Below the pieces are notes generated by a model. The model saw only the letters and a program-made list of their open reading frames with translations. It was not told where the DNA came from and made no database searches. This document shows, piece after piece, positions 49,351 to 61,426 of a stretch of 64,000 nt of DNA; the first letter of the stretch is position 1; each line of letters starts with the position of its first letter. The stretch lies in assembly GCA_963277665.1 (NCBI GenBank), contig OY728120.1, positions 938,605,195 through 938,669,194 of the forward strand, given 5' to 3'. This DNA is from Viscum album (Eukaryota > Streptophyta > Magnoliopsida > Santalales > Viscaceae). A program made the translations under genes and the position numbers.

Positions 49351-51445
49351 TGATGGTCGAAGAGAGAAAATGAAAAGAGGGGGTGAATTTCCATTGAGAA
49401 ATTAATGTGATAAAAGAAAATACAATTTGAAATAAAATTATTTCAATATAACAATATATTCGAAGATAAAGTGATTAATTAAATTATTATTTAAGATAAT
49501 GTCACGTTAATTATGAATTTTATCACAATACAAATAAAATCAATTAAATTTTTATAATTAATTTGTAACGATATAAGAATGATGCAATGTGAAAATATAA
49601 TGATAGAGAAAACATAATTCGATAAGGATTTCAGAAATATCTTGCAATATTCCCCTATGTCTCTACCCCTTAAATAGAGTGATATTTTTCTCATCCCCAC
49701 CCTATATTTTAATAGAATACCAAGAATCAACATACCATCGTTTTAATGAAAACCCGATAATCGACTTCCCTTGGTTTTAATAGATTCCCAAAATATAGCT
49801 TCTCTTTGGTTTAACGGAATCCCAATTACCAAAGGGGGAAGGAAGGATTATATTGGATGATTTTCTTGGGGAAAATCCATTATAATTCCAATATTTTAAA
49901 CATATTTAAATACTGATTAAATTTTTTGAGAGATGTAGAAAAATAATAAAGTTATATACTTTGAGATGGAGAAAATAATATTAGATCTTGGAGATGAGTG
50001 ATTCGAGAAAATCTAGAGATTAAGTGTTATTAATGTATTCTAATTCCACCATCCTTGTTAGTGGAGATACAAAATAGGAAAGAAACATATTAATATCTTT
50101 TTAGGGAGATGGAGTGGACTTGGGATGAGATGTCACATTAATGAGCTGATCGGATCCTATTTTGAACATTATAAATGTTCCTCCAAATATTATGGAATGA
50201 TGCCACCACCTATCTTCTCAAAACCACCATCTTGCTAGTGTGAATGTCAGTTGGAATGGTACTTCTGGAAACTCTATTGGATAGCTCGTTTATCTCAACC
50301 ATGAATTCATTGGAGTGCTTTTGGATATGGGAGCTCCTAGTTGATCTAACTTTTGGAATATTAACTTATACTTGTTAGGTAGTGCTTCACTATAGTATTG
50401 TAAAACAACATATTCCTTTAATAACACTTAGAATCTATCCCTATTCTGGTTTCCTTCATGTAACTATATCTCAAAAAAATCTAGAAAAAAAATATAAAAA
50501 CACTTGAATAATGAGATTAAAACATTATTGTATCGGTGATCATTAGAAAAACAACTATGATAATTAACACAAATCTCAGAGTGAACATTTAAAATATGAT
50601 ATAAAAATAATATAAAAATACATGAAAATAAAAATTTTAATTAAAAAATATAAAAATTAATATATATATATATATATATAAGGTGATTCAACTCTTTTGT
50701 ATATGTAGAGAAACATCATCATAATCTACCACAATATAAAGTGTTTTGAATTTCAAATTAATCCTTTGAGTTTAAATTATACGCACCCTAATAGAAATAA
50801 ACATTTCTAAATATAAAATTTCTTTGATCATGATTATCTGATAAATGAATCATAAAACATAATACATACATTTAGCATCACCTCTTTTATGATGAAACAT
50901 TATATTTAAAACTATATTTTTAAAATATAAACAGTGTATATGTTTTAAAAACAAGTGTTAAATAATATAAAAGTTATCTACCTGAACATTCACATATTTA
51001 GTTTTTTCGAGTTCCACTGATATAAATAAATCCTTATTAGAATCAATAAATAACTTGTTTTGATTTTAAAAATTATTTATCAAAACATATGTCAAATAAA
51101 AATATTAATACTACATAATTAAATTGATATAATAGGACATAGTATTTTAATAAATTTAAAATCATCTTTGAAAATCACCCAACAATGAGAATATCTAATA
51201 TGGCATGCATTCATTTATAAAAAATAAACATAACATCCAATGTATACTAAACTAGAAAAATTCCAAAATTAATAATTTTAAAATAGATAGTTCTTCAAAA
51301 TTATAAATGTGTACCTACCAGTAATGGAATGGAAAACCCCAGTATTTAATATGGGGGTTTTTAGTAATTCATATATATATATATAGATATATATTCAATT
51401 CTAGCATCTTGGAGCTAGTATTTAACTATTTTTGTAAATTATTTG
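49351..51445 (-). repeat. 5' LTR of element E
   Basis: The copy begins TGATGGTCGAAGAG at the lower end. Similarity to 45513-47606 is clear to about 50650 and then weakens; the upper end is placed only by length. It contains microsatellites, (TA)n near 50660 and 51375. Confidence 0.5.
49700..49840. repeat. 34-bp minisatellite in 5' LTR of E
   Basis: Four units are seen: TTTTAATAGAATACCAAGAA, TTTTAATGAAAACCCGATAA, TTTTAATAGATTCCCAAAAT and TTTAACGGAATCCCAATTAC, each followed by a pyrimidine-rich CTTCCCTTGG-like spacer. Confidence 0.65.
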
Positions 51446-52100
51446 GAATCCATAAGGCTATAAATAGTTTCAAAATTATATTTTTTGCAACGTGTATAGA
51501 GAAACCTAATTATAAAATTAATAAATTAATACAATATAACATTTTTTAATTAAAATTTTAAATTTTTATTTGAAATTTACATACATGGAAAACAACTATA
51601 ACATGGGTTCAGTGATTTGATCACCCTTTACAAAATCAATGATGTAATGTTTAAATATATCGAATGTATAATTATTTATAAAATATCAACACCCATTATA
51701 AACATATAAAAATTCTCTAACATATAAGAATCATTTGTTGTCTTCATTATCCCATAACGGTCTTGAGGAGTATATACAGCTACTAGTTCAGGATAATTCC
51801 CTTTCCTTAGTGATGATTCATTTGATTTCATATTCTTTTATTTAAGGTGAATTTCAGGGAAAAAATTAAATTATTTAAATTTAAGGTTCAATAAAAAACA
51901 ACTCATACTTCAAATGTTATCTGACAATAAATATTTTCTAAAAAAGGTTAAAAAACCAATAATCTATCCAATTATGGTCACTTCCATGGTGGGTAGTGGT
52001 TCAAGAAAATTTATATCCCTAATATCAATTAGCAATAATCATACCTGATATCGATAGATAAGATGATGATGTATATAATGCACTAATTGGTATACAATTA
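51446..52100. other. Unassigned; left end of CACTA 2 expected here but not seen
   Basis: No subterminal TCGGTTAT units and no clear CACTA terminus could be found. The left end may be deleted or decayed. Confidence 0.35.
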
Positions 52101-53170
52101 TTTATTCTAAAATATAAACAGAGGGATCCCCAACAAGCCTCCCACATTACCAGATTTGGTCTGAATGAGGTGGTGGTGGATTTGGGTAGGTATGTTGCAT
52201 CTGAATCATCACTCTCACAAACATAGCCTCTATAAATACATTAATTCTACTATCCATAAAATATGTCAACTATCACTTATCACCCTTCAGAGAAACTTTT
52301 TATCCCTTGTATTCTTCCCCCATCTATGTTATACTAGGGGTATAGAAAAACTATTATAAAACTAATAACTTCATTATATCCTCAGACATGGCTTAAGTGT
52401 TCTGACTTTACTAAAGAATATAAATGGATATCAATTCTTCCCTCAAGTACAAAGTAACCTTATCTAATTTTTTCCTAAGTGGTTTCCTAAATTAAAATTT
52501 TCAAATGTTGTATGTGTTTGATGAATTTACCAAATAGTCATATTGAATAAAATTAATAGTTAATTACTCACAATCTTATCAGAAAATTATTATGTTGGAT
52601 TACTAATAAAATTTCCTTATTTTATAATCATCACCCTTTTCCATTTTTTTGGATTACGGGGCGGAGGTATATGGTAATATTAAACGACATCGAAGTTACT
52701 ACTTGACATAACTATTAACTCATTTTGTTTTCTGAAAATCATTTTATCCTCGAACAAAGGATACCCTCATTCTAGAAATGTATGATGGTATAAATTATGG
52801 GATTGTATCTCTTTATGATATTTCTTTGAGGAATGTTAAAAAAAATTAATAACTTATCAATTAATTAAAATTTATTTAATAAATAAATCTTACAAACAAT
52901 AATTACATACAATTGATGCATCCTTCCACACAATAGAGACAAAAATCCTCCATGTATCCATATTTATAAAATCATAATTATGACATGTAAATTGGTTATC
53001 TTTTACTCTAGATAACATAATATGAGGTCAAATTTTTTTGAAAATATCTCCAACTAGTTTCCAAAAATGATAGACACATTTTCATAATTTATTTCTTCTT
53101 TGAAATCTAGATCTCATCTATAATCGAATAGATTAATTATTATTCATCTAAGATGTATAATATTTAAACT
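52100..53170 (-). pseudogene. TnpA-like remnant of CACTA 2
   Basis: There is nucleotide-level similarity in order to 35460-36350 of CACTA 1. The Pro-rich tail (GGTGGTGGTGGATTTGGG on the plus strand) is near 52168. No frame is open for long. It would be the binding-protein gene of the element. Confidence 0.45.
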
Positions 53171-54050
53171 AATAGAAAAATAAATTAATATGTTTACAAA
53201 TATTCTTTTATAGACTCTCATAAAAAATATGTCATTTATTAGTCAATGTTTCACTAATAATGGAAAAAAATACTTATCATAAAATGACTCTATATAGACA
53301 TGTAACACCCTAAAACATGGCATGTGGTCAATCTAAGAAGTCAGTATCTTCAAAAATAATTATCAACCTTTTCTCTCCACTTTCTAATGAGTATATTGGT
53401 AAATCTGTAATCCCAAACCTAACAACTTTTGGAATCATCCTCTCTACACAAGAAGATATTCAAATAATTTCAAAAAATATAAGTTTAATTTTACTAAATA
53501 ATTTGATTAGTATAAATATTTTTATATCAAGAAACATTAATCCCATGGCTCCCTACCTACTTTTGTATTATTTATAATGGCGTGTGTTACTTAAATGAAT
53601 GTTTTTATACAATTAACTGATTTAAATAAAATAATTTTTTATAAATAAAAAATTTACATTACTTACTAAAAATTAAACCATTGAATTTTATTAATTTATA
53701 CAAAAATGTGTAACTAAAACTAATGATTATAAAAATATCAAAAATAATTGACAGAAATTATTATCATCTAAAAATGTATAATTTTATGTATCTATATTTA
53801 ATTAAAAATAAATAAATGTTGTAAGAAAAAAATTAGTGTTTATAATAGGAATAAAATTAAAATTATTTTTAATAAATAAAGTGTATATCTAAAAAAATAT
53901 AAAGAAATGGTTCACAGCAAACTAATGAAAGAAAATATTTACAAAAAATGGATATCTAAATCTAATGATAATAATCATTTTTACAAAAATGTTATGAATA
54001 TTAAAAATAAATATATTTAAATATCAAACATTATAAATACTTTCATCCCA
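53171..54050. other. Spacer in CACTA 2 with an 86-codon frame of unknown nature
   Basis: The plus-strand frame 53317-53577 lies just after TGTAACACCCTAAAACATGG (53299), a gypsy LTR-start-like sequence, so a short LTR fragment may have inserted here. No other support is seen. Confidence 0.3.
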
Positions 54051-57000
54051 TATGTTTCACAAAAAATGGATATTTGCCAAATTAATTAGTGGATTAATGG
54101 AGTTTTTTCCCAATATCCCTTCAATAAGATCATTTCATGTTGCATTGAACATTTCTACATCATATTCATTGTTATTATTGGGTAATTTTATAACTTATGT
54201 ATAAGTTTTATATATATTTTTTAAAAATCATAAATATTATAATCACACAAATGATTTTTTGTCCTTACATAACAATGAACCATTGATTATTTAATTGGTA
54301 GATAACATAAAATATTTTGTTATGTGTCTCCATGATAAAAAAAATATTATTCTTTTCAACTAATTTTTTTCAATTCCATAAGTGTAAATATATATTCATC
54401 ATGTTTCAAACCACTTTTATTATCTATCCAGTTACACATAAATAATGGTACCTAAAATTTAACATAATAAATGTCACATATATCCACAATAACTCTAAAA
54501 TATATTTTTTATGGAAAATTTTGATTTCTATTTTCGAAACTAAAAAGGTGAAATGCTTCAGCAATGGCCATTAATCTTCAATTTTGAATAATTATCTTAT
54601 CATCCTAGTTTTTTGTATAAAATGTGTGACCAAAAATATAAATACCAGAACATCTGATCACATTAACACGTAGTCCCCTGGAGACAATTTCTATGTTTCA
54701 GATGTGGATAAATATATGTTTACATTTTCCTTAAAACACAAAAAAAAGTTTTTCTTATTTTTATTCTCCAAATAATTTTCATTTCTCCTCATATATCATA
54801 CAGTCTATCCAACAGTATTTGAATATATACATAAGAAAACCTATCATATTTTTCTTAAAATATAAAAATCTACATGTGTAACATCCTGACCTATAAATTA
54901 CATTACCTTTAAGACAGATATCCCTTTACCTTCACTATTAACTACCAAAATTTCATGATACAGGGAGACCAATGGGCTCTAATTCAAAAAAAAATTAATA
55001 TAAAATTCAATAAACTCTTATAATAGATATTTTTGAACAATAAAGGCCTCCTGTCAATGTGGATTCTTAATATATCCCTTTCAAATTTCATATATCATTC
55101 AAAAGGATACATCCCATATAAGCAAATAGGCCCACAAATTCTTATCTATCACACAAAATAAATAAATATATGGTTCATTATATATAAAAATAATGGTGTA
55201 AAATACATTTCTCATTGATATATTTTTATGAAAACATAATTATCCAAAACATCTAACAATTTTCTATCTACCAATTTTCTATAAATGAAATTAAAAGTGT
55301 CACAAAACATGAAGATAGACTTCCACACATGCATCACTAATATTCTACATAATGTAACTGATAGTGGTTGTTGAATCAATATATTATAGTCATCATATTT
55401 CATTACAATTAATATTTAATCCTTCACTAACATAATTTTTTCACATTTCATGAAAATCCACAAGGTTCATTTTTACCGTCAAAACACTAAAATACATTTA
55501 TCTTGTAACTCTTTCTAAATGTGAGATTATAAATAAGGGAATTTTATCATCTTTCCTTTCATAGTGGGATCTAACTCCAAACATTTTTCCATGGATATTA
55601 AGCTAGTTATTTAATGAAATCGACACTTTTTATTTCCTTTTATATTGAAAAAAGTCCCAATAAAATCATCATATAAGTTTTTCTCAGCATTCATAACATT
55701 ACTATTATCTTTTACCTTGAAAAATATTTAATAAGGAAGATTGGATAAAATGGACACTTTCATCAATGGATTTCTTTGATGACCAGAATATTCCTTAATT
55801 ACAAATATGACATCAATTATTTTCATATTGGAATTATATTCTTCATTAGAAAATGGTTGTGGGGAAAACTATACATTTTAAACCATTAAATTTATTTTAT
55901 AATCTTTTATAAGGTATATCCATTTCCAAAAATCCTCAATGTTCCATGTAAATTATCTTTTTTTGATTTTTCAATTGATGATATGAAGTCCTGTCTTTGA
56001 ATATTAAACAACATTTCTATACCATAACACTATATCCAATTAATTTTCCATATATATGGTAGTTATTTATAGTGAAAATTATCATTTCATAAAAAATAAA
56101 ATATCATTTCCTATATAAATCAAATATTGTGACCCTTTTTGATATATAAATATCTAATCGTAAAAAAATTATTGTTATATAAACATCTATATCATTTCTA
56201 GACTACTTAGGCCCAGAAAAAATCAAGCTCCTCATCACATATTTTATATTCAGAAATATATATGGGGATTAGTTACACTTAACCGTCATTATAAGCCATA
56301 ACCTATGTTGGAAACTCTGTCATTGATATTAATTCAATCCATATGTAAACATTCCCATTATAAAATTTATAATTTCATTTATAAAATAAAATGAAAATCA
56401 TCTAACTCTTCCATTATATTGAATTATTAGGGTGATGTAGTTTTCAATAAGATATGTATTCATATATATTCCATAATAGCCTATTTTTGTTATTTTAATT
56501 TTAAAATAGATGATTTTAATGTGGAATTATAGTAAAAGACTATATTATTTTTAAGGGAGTTTTGATCCATGTTCTTGTGAAGAAATCACTTATAGATTTT
56601 TCAACTATTTTATATCATGATTTTTAATATTTATGAAATTTTGATAAACATTCATATTCCTTCCAATATAACACACAATCTTTGGGGTAAGCAAGTATCT
56701 TTTTATACATCAATTACATTGGGAATTTTTTATGCCTAATAATTGGAATTTGGAAACAAGTTGCAATCTAGAAATGACTATTTTAAAATTTCAATCAATT
56801 CAGTAAAACTTTTATCACTCCAACCATTTCAACCATTAATGTAAATTAATCACATCACTGTTGATAACACATTATAGTTAGTGCATCCTGATAATTTGTT
56901 TCAGTATCTATATAAATGTTTGCAATAATTTATTTTGAATGGTGTCAACACCTACATCATTAGTTAATCTTATCAATATGATCCATTGTCGCTTGTTATA

Positions 57001-57270
57001 AATCTTCTTTATCATTAGAAATTTACATTTCTGTCATTCCACCATATCATATCCATTGTGTATGACTATAATTTAAAACATATAAAACCATATTCTCCTT
57101 GATTCCTATATATTGTTAATTTCCCATTACAAAATACATAATTCAACGGCATAAATTTAAATCATTATATTCCTGTTTTTGATTATAAAATCCAATAAAA
57201 TTCAATCCCTTTCTCATATTCATCACTGGTACTTCATGAATTTATCCAATTATAATCCATTTATTACCTA
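54050..57270 (-). pseudogene. TNP2-type transposase remnant of CACTA 2
   Basis: It aligns with the CACTA 1 transposase from N- to C-terminus. Visible pieces on the minus strand are NGWSDKSFTELIEI (near 56830-56785), a FFWA/YRCLYNN segment matching the (G)P/NDIDVFL block (near 56220-56170), KYDDYNILIQQPLSVTL (55400-55350, DUF4218), and a DUF4216 part near 54640-54500. The start codon region near 57268 has lost the ATG present in CACTA 1 (GTAATAA then TGGATTATAA). Stops and frameshifts are everywhere. Identity rests on collinearity with the better-kept copy plus family motifs. Confidence 0.7.
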
Positions 57271-58260
57271 AAGTCTCAATTTAATATATGAATTTATAAA
57301 AAGATATAAATAATTAATAATATATATATAATGAAAAATTTCAAGCATAAAAGTATATAAATATATAAACATCTATATATTTTGTAAAAAAATTATATCT
57401 AGAGAAATTATATAATCTTGAAAACATTTTTCAACTAAAAAAATATGTATCACCCAAAGTAATTATAACCAAAAAAATTATATAACCAAAATAATTCAAG
57501 AATAAAAAATATTTTAACAAAAAAAATACAATGGCTAAAAAATTTAAAATAGAAAAAATAATTATGTAAAAACATCTAAAACTAAAACCAAATTATACCA
57601 ATGATAAAATATCATTAAAAAGTTATTATAAAAAATTAAACTAATTATAATGATAAATATTTATAATTTGAAATAATTTCAATACGTAGAAATTAATTAA
57701 TTAATGAATATTATGTCTAAAAATAATTAATTAATTTTATACAAATGATAAAAATTACTTTAAAAATATAGAGGCCAAAATGGAAAGTAGACATTGATTT
57801 ATGATAAATTAAATTGGTGATGGTGACTTTTGGGATAAATATGAATGATTGAAGAGAAAATTATACAAAAATTATGTAGAAACTAATCTAAAAATTGTTT
57901 GATTACACTCACGGGTTGAGAGGTTTGGGTATTAGGTAGGAAAAAATGAATTTTAGCGTCAAGGAAGAAGGTAAAATGATAGAAAATTACGGAGATTCAA
58001 TGAAAAAATAAGTATGAAAATTGAATGAGAAATAGAAGATCAAGTGTGGGTGGAATACGATTATGAGTCAAAGGGATTAGGGTTTCGGAAATATCATGTC
58101 AAAAAATTGTGACATTTTCATGTGTATTAGATTTTTTAAAATAATTGAACATCAGTTTTTAGCATAACCAACGTTAAAAGACATCTAGTGATGCTATTAT
58201 CTTCAGTTATGCAAAAATTTATGTCCAAAGTGTGACACTAAATTCTATTTTTATACTAGT

Positions 58261-59288
58261 TTCATGATGGAAATCCTACTGGGTGATTTTAAACACTATT
58301 AAAGAATATTTGGGCATATAAAAATGTTATTTTTTTGAGTTTCAAGTTATAGGGATTTTATCTTTATTACATTAGAAAAAGTAATGTAGGATAACTAGTG
58401 GAGACTAGTGGAATCTTTCTCTTTGCTTGTGGTTTATTTATTTATATCAAAGTGTATTGGTAAATAATTTTGGGTTTTTATTATTGTTGTATTCATTTCG
58501 GTATACTTTAGCATTTATATATTTCCACTATATATTCTATTTTCATGTTTGTATTTTTCATGGTATTTATATGGATATCCAATTCCTTGGGATTATATTT
58601 TTGTTATTTTTGTTTATTATCAATCCCCTAGAACTTTAGTCATAGAACTAAGGTTCAAATAACATTATTGTTTAGATTGAGGATGATGTTGAGTGGTTAA
58701 AGTAGATTATTGAATTATAAATGTTATAATTTTGTCTTAGCCAATGATCTATAGGTGTGTATTTAAGATTCATTGATAATTATGATTTAACCTATAATAT
58801 TTTTACCTACATATTTATAGTGAGATTTAATTTATAATATAATCCAAGAAATGTGCATTTCCATTTTAATCAAAATGATTTGGTTAGTTTTGGTTTTCCC
58901 TAGTGATGTGTCTTAGATGAAGTGGACTGAAATTAGCTATCTGTCTCATATATCATATTATACCATGATAGAAATTATATGTCATGTTTTTTAATTTATG
59001 TTATTATAGAAGTGTTATTGTTATAAATTTAAGTTAAATAATTAAAAGTAAAGGTTTATTTCAATTATGTAAAAAATTTTTAAATAAATTGTTGATGTAG
59101 AATGATTCTTTTTTATATATTTTTATAATAGTATTAAACAATCATACAGATGAAAGTACATGGTTATATAATTGTACATTTATGTTTTCACTTTAAATAT
59201 ATATGATGAAATTTGGAATTATATAGTAGATTTGATTATATATTGTATTTCATTATATATTATCTCAATCACTGGTATTGAGTCTTTG
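58261..59288. other. Unassigned A+T-rich sequence
   Basis: The 70-codon frame at 58427-58639 (plus) is almost all Phe, Leu, Tyr and Ile, as chance frames in T-rich DNA are. No other structure is seen. Confidence 0.4.
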
Positions 59289-59690
59289 TGAAACACCCTG
59301 AAATTTGGTGAAATGTACTTTTAAAATAATGTTTACTTTTTAGATACCTTTTGTTATATAAATCATTGAGTTCAGCTTTCCTTACACACAAAACCATGTT
59401 AATATTGTGTTACTTGAAACATCATGTTAATCTTGTGTTGCAAACAAAAAAAGATAAACTTGTGCTATATGTAATACTTGGTTACCATGAAACATTGAGT
59501 TTTAACAAAACGGTGATATATTATATAGTCATTTAAACATGTTTATTATAACGTAGCTGTTAAACATAGATATATTAATAGTAAAAAATTATTTTTAAAT
59601 ATTAGTTATAATGGTTTTATATAAATAAAAATATTGGAAAAGGTACTTAATCATTTATAAAATTCTTTATACACCTCAAAATTACTGTGT
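59289..59690 (+). repeat. LTR fragment H, related to LTR A
   Basis: It starts TGAAACACCCTGAAATTT and continues with TTCAGCTTTCCTTACACAC and TTGTGTTACTTGAAACATCA, which resemble the first 300 bp of LTR A read on the minus strand (near 12560-12720). It is cut off after about 400 bp, before the TATA region. Confidence 0.45.
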
Positions 59691-59697
59691 AACATCC

Positions 59698-59930
59698 ACA
59701 TCCAAGGATCCACTGAAAAGGTGCTCTGAGTTGGGTTAGCCACATAACCTCAAGTGAATCTCCCATAATACTAAAGGCTGTCAACTAGCAGCGATGTCAT
59801 CTTAAACATGTCTATGGGGGGTATTATGCCCTCATATGTAATAGGTAATATACAGCGTAAGAAAAAAAATTCATAAAAAGTAGGAGATGCATACAAATAA
59901 TTGAACTAAAGTAGAAGTAATTAAATAATA
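59698..59930 (+). repeat. LTR-like fragment I, host of solo LTR F
   Basis: It begins TGTAACATCCACATCC, a gypsy LTR-type start, and is interrupted by F at 59931. The continuation would resume at 61427-61431 after the duplicated TAATA. Its far end is not identified. Confidence 0.35.
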
Positions 59931-60239
59931 TGTTGGGGGAAAATCCCTCAAGGTATCATTGAATCATTTTTTGGGGTGATTGTGTTTGTTGACAAAGTGG
60001 AAATCTATGTTGTGACTGTTGAAAAAGAAAAAAATGATATACAATTTTGTTGAAAAAGGAGATTTCATGGTGGAATGTCGAGTTCATGATATTTGGTCAA
60101 CGATCGATGTTTGATTCGAGAATATAAATAAAGGAATTGATGATCTGGAGGAAGTACAAAAAGAACAGATACAAGGTGGCACTGTTTCCCAACGTTTGCC
60201 AATTTTTTGGGCTTAAAAATTGGAAAATGGAGAGATGTG

Positions 60240-60525
60240 TTATTATCCAAGGGAGGAGCGTTCAAAATCTGTGAGGTGCGTGAAAAATTTTGTGGGGCAT
60301 GAAAAATTAGCGTGGTGCGCGAAAAATCAGCGGGTTGTGCGAAATATCAGCCGGTTGCGCGAAATACTGGATTGGTTTTTTTCTCCCACGAGGTGTTTCG
60401 AGATCAGAAGCTCGAAATTTGGCAAAGGCATGATGTGCGTGAAAATATTGGAGTACTGTGAAATAAATGGTGTTGCGCGGAAGATGTGTTTTACGTGCTC
60501 AATGAGGATTACGCGCTAAAGGAGG
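60240..60525 (+). repeat. TGCGYGAAAA repeats upstream of the TATA box in solo LTR F
   Basis: At least five consecutive ~20-bp units (GGTGCGCGAAAAATCAGCG and variants) lie at 60275-60370, with scattered further units to 60525. They sit in U3 just before the TATA box, where enhancer repeats are found in other copia LTRs. Confidence 0.75.
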
Positions 60526-60552
60526 GTTTCTCATGCAGGGTTCGATTTTTAC

Positions 60553-60560
60553 TATAAATA
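60553..60560 (+). promoter_or_regulatory. TATA box of solo LTR F
   Basis: TATAAATA stands in ACTATAAATATGAAG, between two arrays of TGCGYG-type repeats. A second TATAAAGG lies about 25 bp downstream. Confidence 0.7.
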
Positions 60561-60614
60561 TGAAGTAACCCCTTCATTATAAAGGGCTCAAGACATAGTG
60601 GGAATCTGAGCTCT

Positions 60615-60860
60615 GGTGCGCAAAAATTTGACGCACACACGGTTGGTGCGTGTAAAAGTTTTGTTTGCGCGTAAAGTATATGTTTGCACGTAAAAGAAGA
60701 ATTTTCACAAAAATAAAAGGTTGTGCCTAAAAGAAGAAGGATGCGCATAAAAAATAGAGTTTTCACATAAAAGAAGTGTTGCGTGAAAAGTGGATTTCAC
60801 GCATAATCAGGGAATTGCGTGCAAGGCCCAGTAATGGCTGCACGTAAAATTTACGGTTGC
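60615..60860 (+). repeat. TGCGYGTAAAAG repeats downstream of the TATA box in solo LTR F
   Basis: About ten short units (GTGCGTGTAAAAG, TTGCGCGTAAAG, TTGCACGTAAAAG and others) are spaced 15-30 bp apart in the transcribed part of the LTR. The core TGCGYG is shared with the upstream array. Confidence 0.7.
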
Positions 60861-61426
60861 CTGATACCTTCGGTGCAAAGTGAGATTCATCTACAGGTGA
60901 AACTTTTACTTCAACAGAGAACCTACATACAGAGGAAGATGCATTCCTTCATGAAAATGATGAGACCTACAAGTCTATAAACTGTGAGTGGATCCATTCC
61001 AAATCAGTGAGAAAAGGAAGCGGAAGAAGTTGATCATCTCCACCGGCAGTGATCCAGAGAGAGAGAAATAGGGATTGACCCGTGGGAAAGTAGTGAGCTA
61101 ACCCTAAACCTTTTAAAGGCAGTGAGACGGGGAAAGAGTGACTATGCTCGAACCTTGTAATCCACATCTAGTGATGTTTAGTGGAATTTGGTACGACCGA
61201 CAACTTGTCAGAGTATGCTCCATGGAAGTAGCCCTTAGCAGTGAACCAAGTAAAAAATTTTGTGTCCAGTGAATGCTTTACATTCTATTTATAATGTGAA
61301 ATAGGAAATAGAGAGTAGAGTGCTTTTCATAACAGCAAAACAAGATCAGAACGGGCTTTAATTATAAATTAGTCATACCCTAATTCACCCCCACCCCCTC
61401 TCTCAGCGTACTCATCCTAGTGGACA

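Larger units (their letters stand above)
45513..51445 (-). mobile_element. Copia-like LTR retrotransposon E, both LTRs present
   Basis: Two direct repeats with offset of about 3838 bp run from about 45513 to 47606 and from about 49351 to 51445. Shared landmarks include the GGGGTGAATT/GGGGGAATTACC boundary, a 34-bp minisatellite, the GATGATTTTCTTG...AAATCCATTA block and the TCTAGAAAAAAAA block. On the minus strand, CCTAATTCACCCCC-like sequence near the LTR 3' end is typical of plant copia LTRs. Next to the right LTR is a PBS-like ATTAGTATCAAAGGAG. The interior of 1.74 kb shows no clear Gag-Pol. The upper LTR ends are less certain than the lower. Confidence 0.6.
52100..58260 (-). mobile_element. 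CACTA (En/Spm) transposon 2, older and incomplete
   Basis: Block after block matches CACTA 1 in the same order: Pro-rich tail region near 52130, the GGATACCCTCATTC block near 52760 (36165 in CACTA 1), DUF4216 near 54300-54680, DUF4218 near 54950-55470 and TNP2 core to 57270. On the right, subterminal-type sequence (CATCAGTTTTTAGCATAACCAACGTT) lies near 58150-58200 and a possible end ATACTAGT at 58260. The left end is not found. Decay is much heavier than in CACTA 1. Confidence 0.65.
59931..61426 (+). mobile_element. Ty1/copia solo LTR F with perfect TSD
   Basis: The LTR is 1496 bp, starts TGTTGGGGGAAAATCCC and ends GTGGACA. It is flanked by TAATA on both sides (59926-59930 and 61427-61431). 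Copia LTR landmarks in order are a TATAAATA box at 60553, CCATGGAAGTAGCCC...GAACCAAGTAAA...TTTTGTGTC near 61220-61270, and CCTAATTCACCCCCACCCCC near 61380-61400. No primer-binding site follows, so this is a solo LTR left by LTR-LTR recombination. CpG is abundant here and scarce elsewhere, and repeats are crisp, so it is probably the youngest insertion in the window. Confidence 0.85.

Noticed and set aside
50655..50682. (TA)n tracts here and near 4936, 12330, 24990, 29530 and 51375
   Set aside because: They are ordinary microsatellites in A+T-rich DNA with no sign of a special role.
53299..53577. A possible LTR start plus 86-codon gene
   Set aside because: Only the TGTAACACCC-type start is seen, with no matching end, promoter or homologous copy, and the frame is Ile/Asn/Leu-rich without motifs.
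60065..60766. Open frames of 66, 99 and 85 codons on both strands
   Set aside because: They arise from the TGCGYG repeats of solo LTR F. The Cys/Arg/Lys patterning reflects the repeat period.
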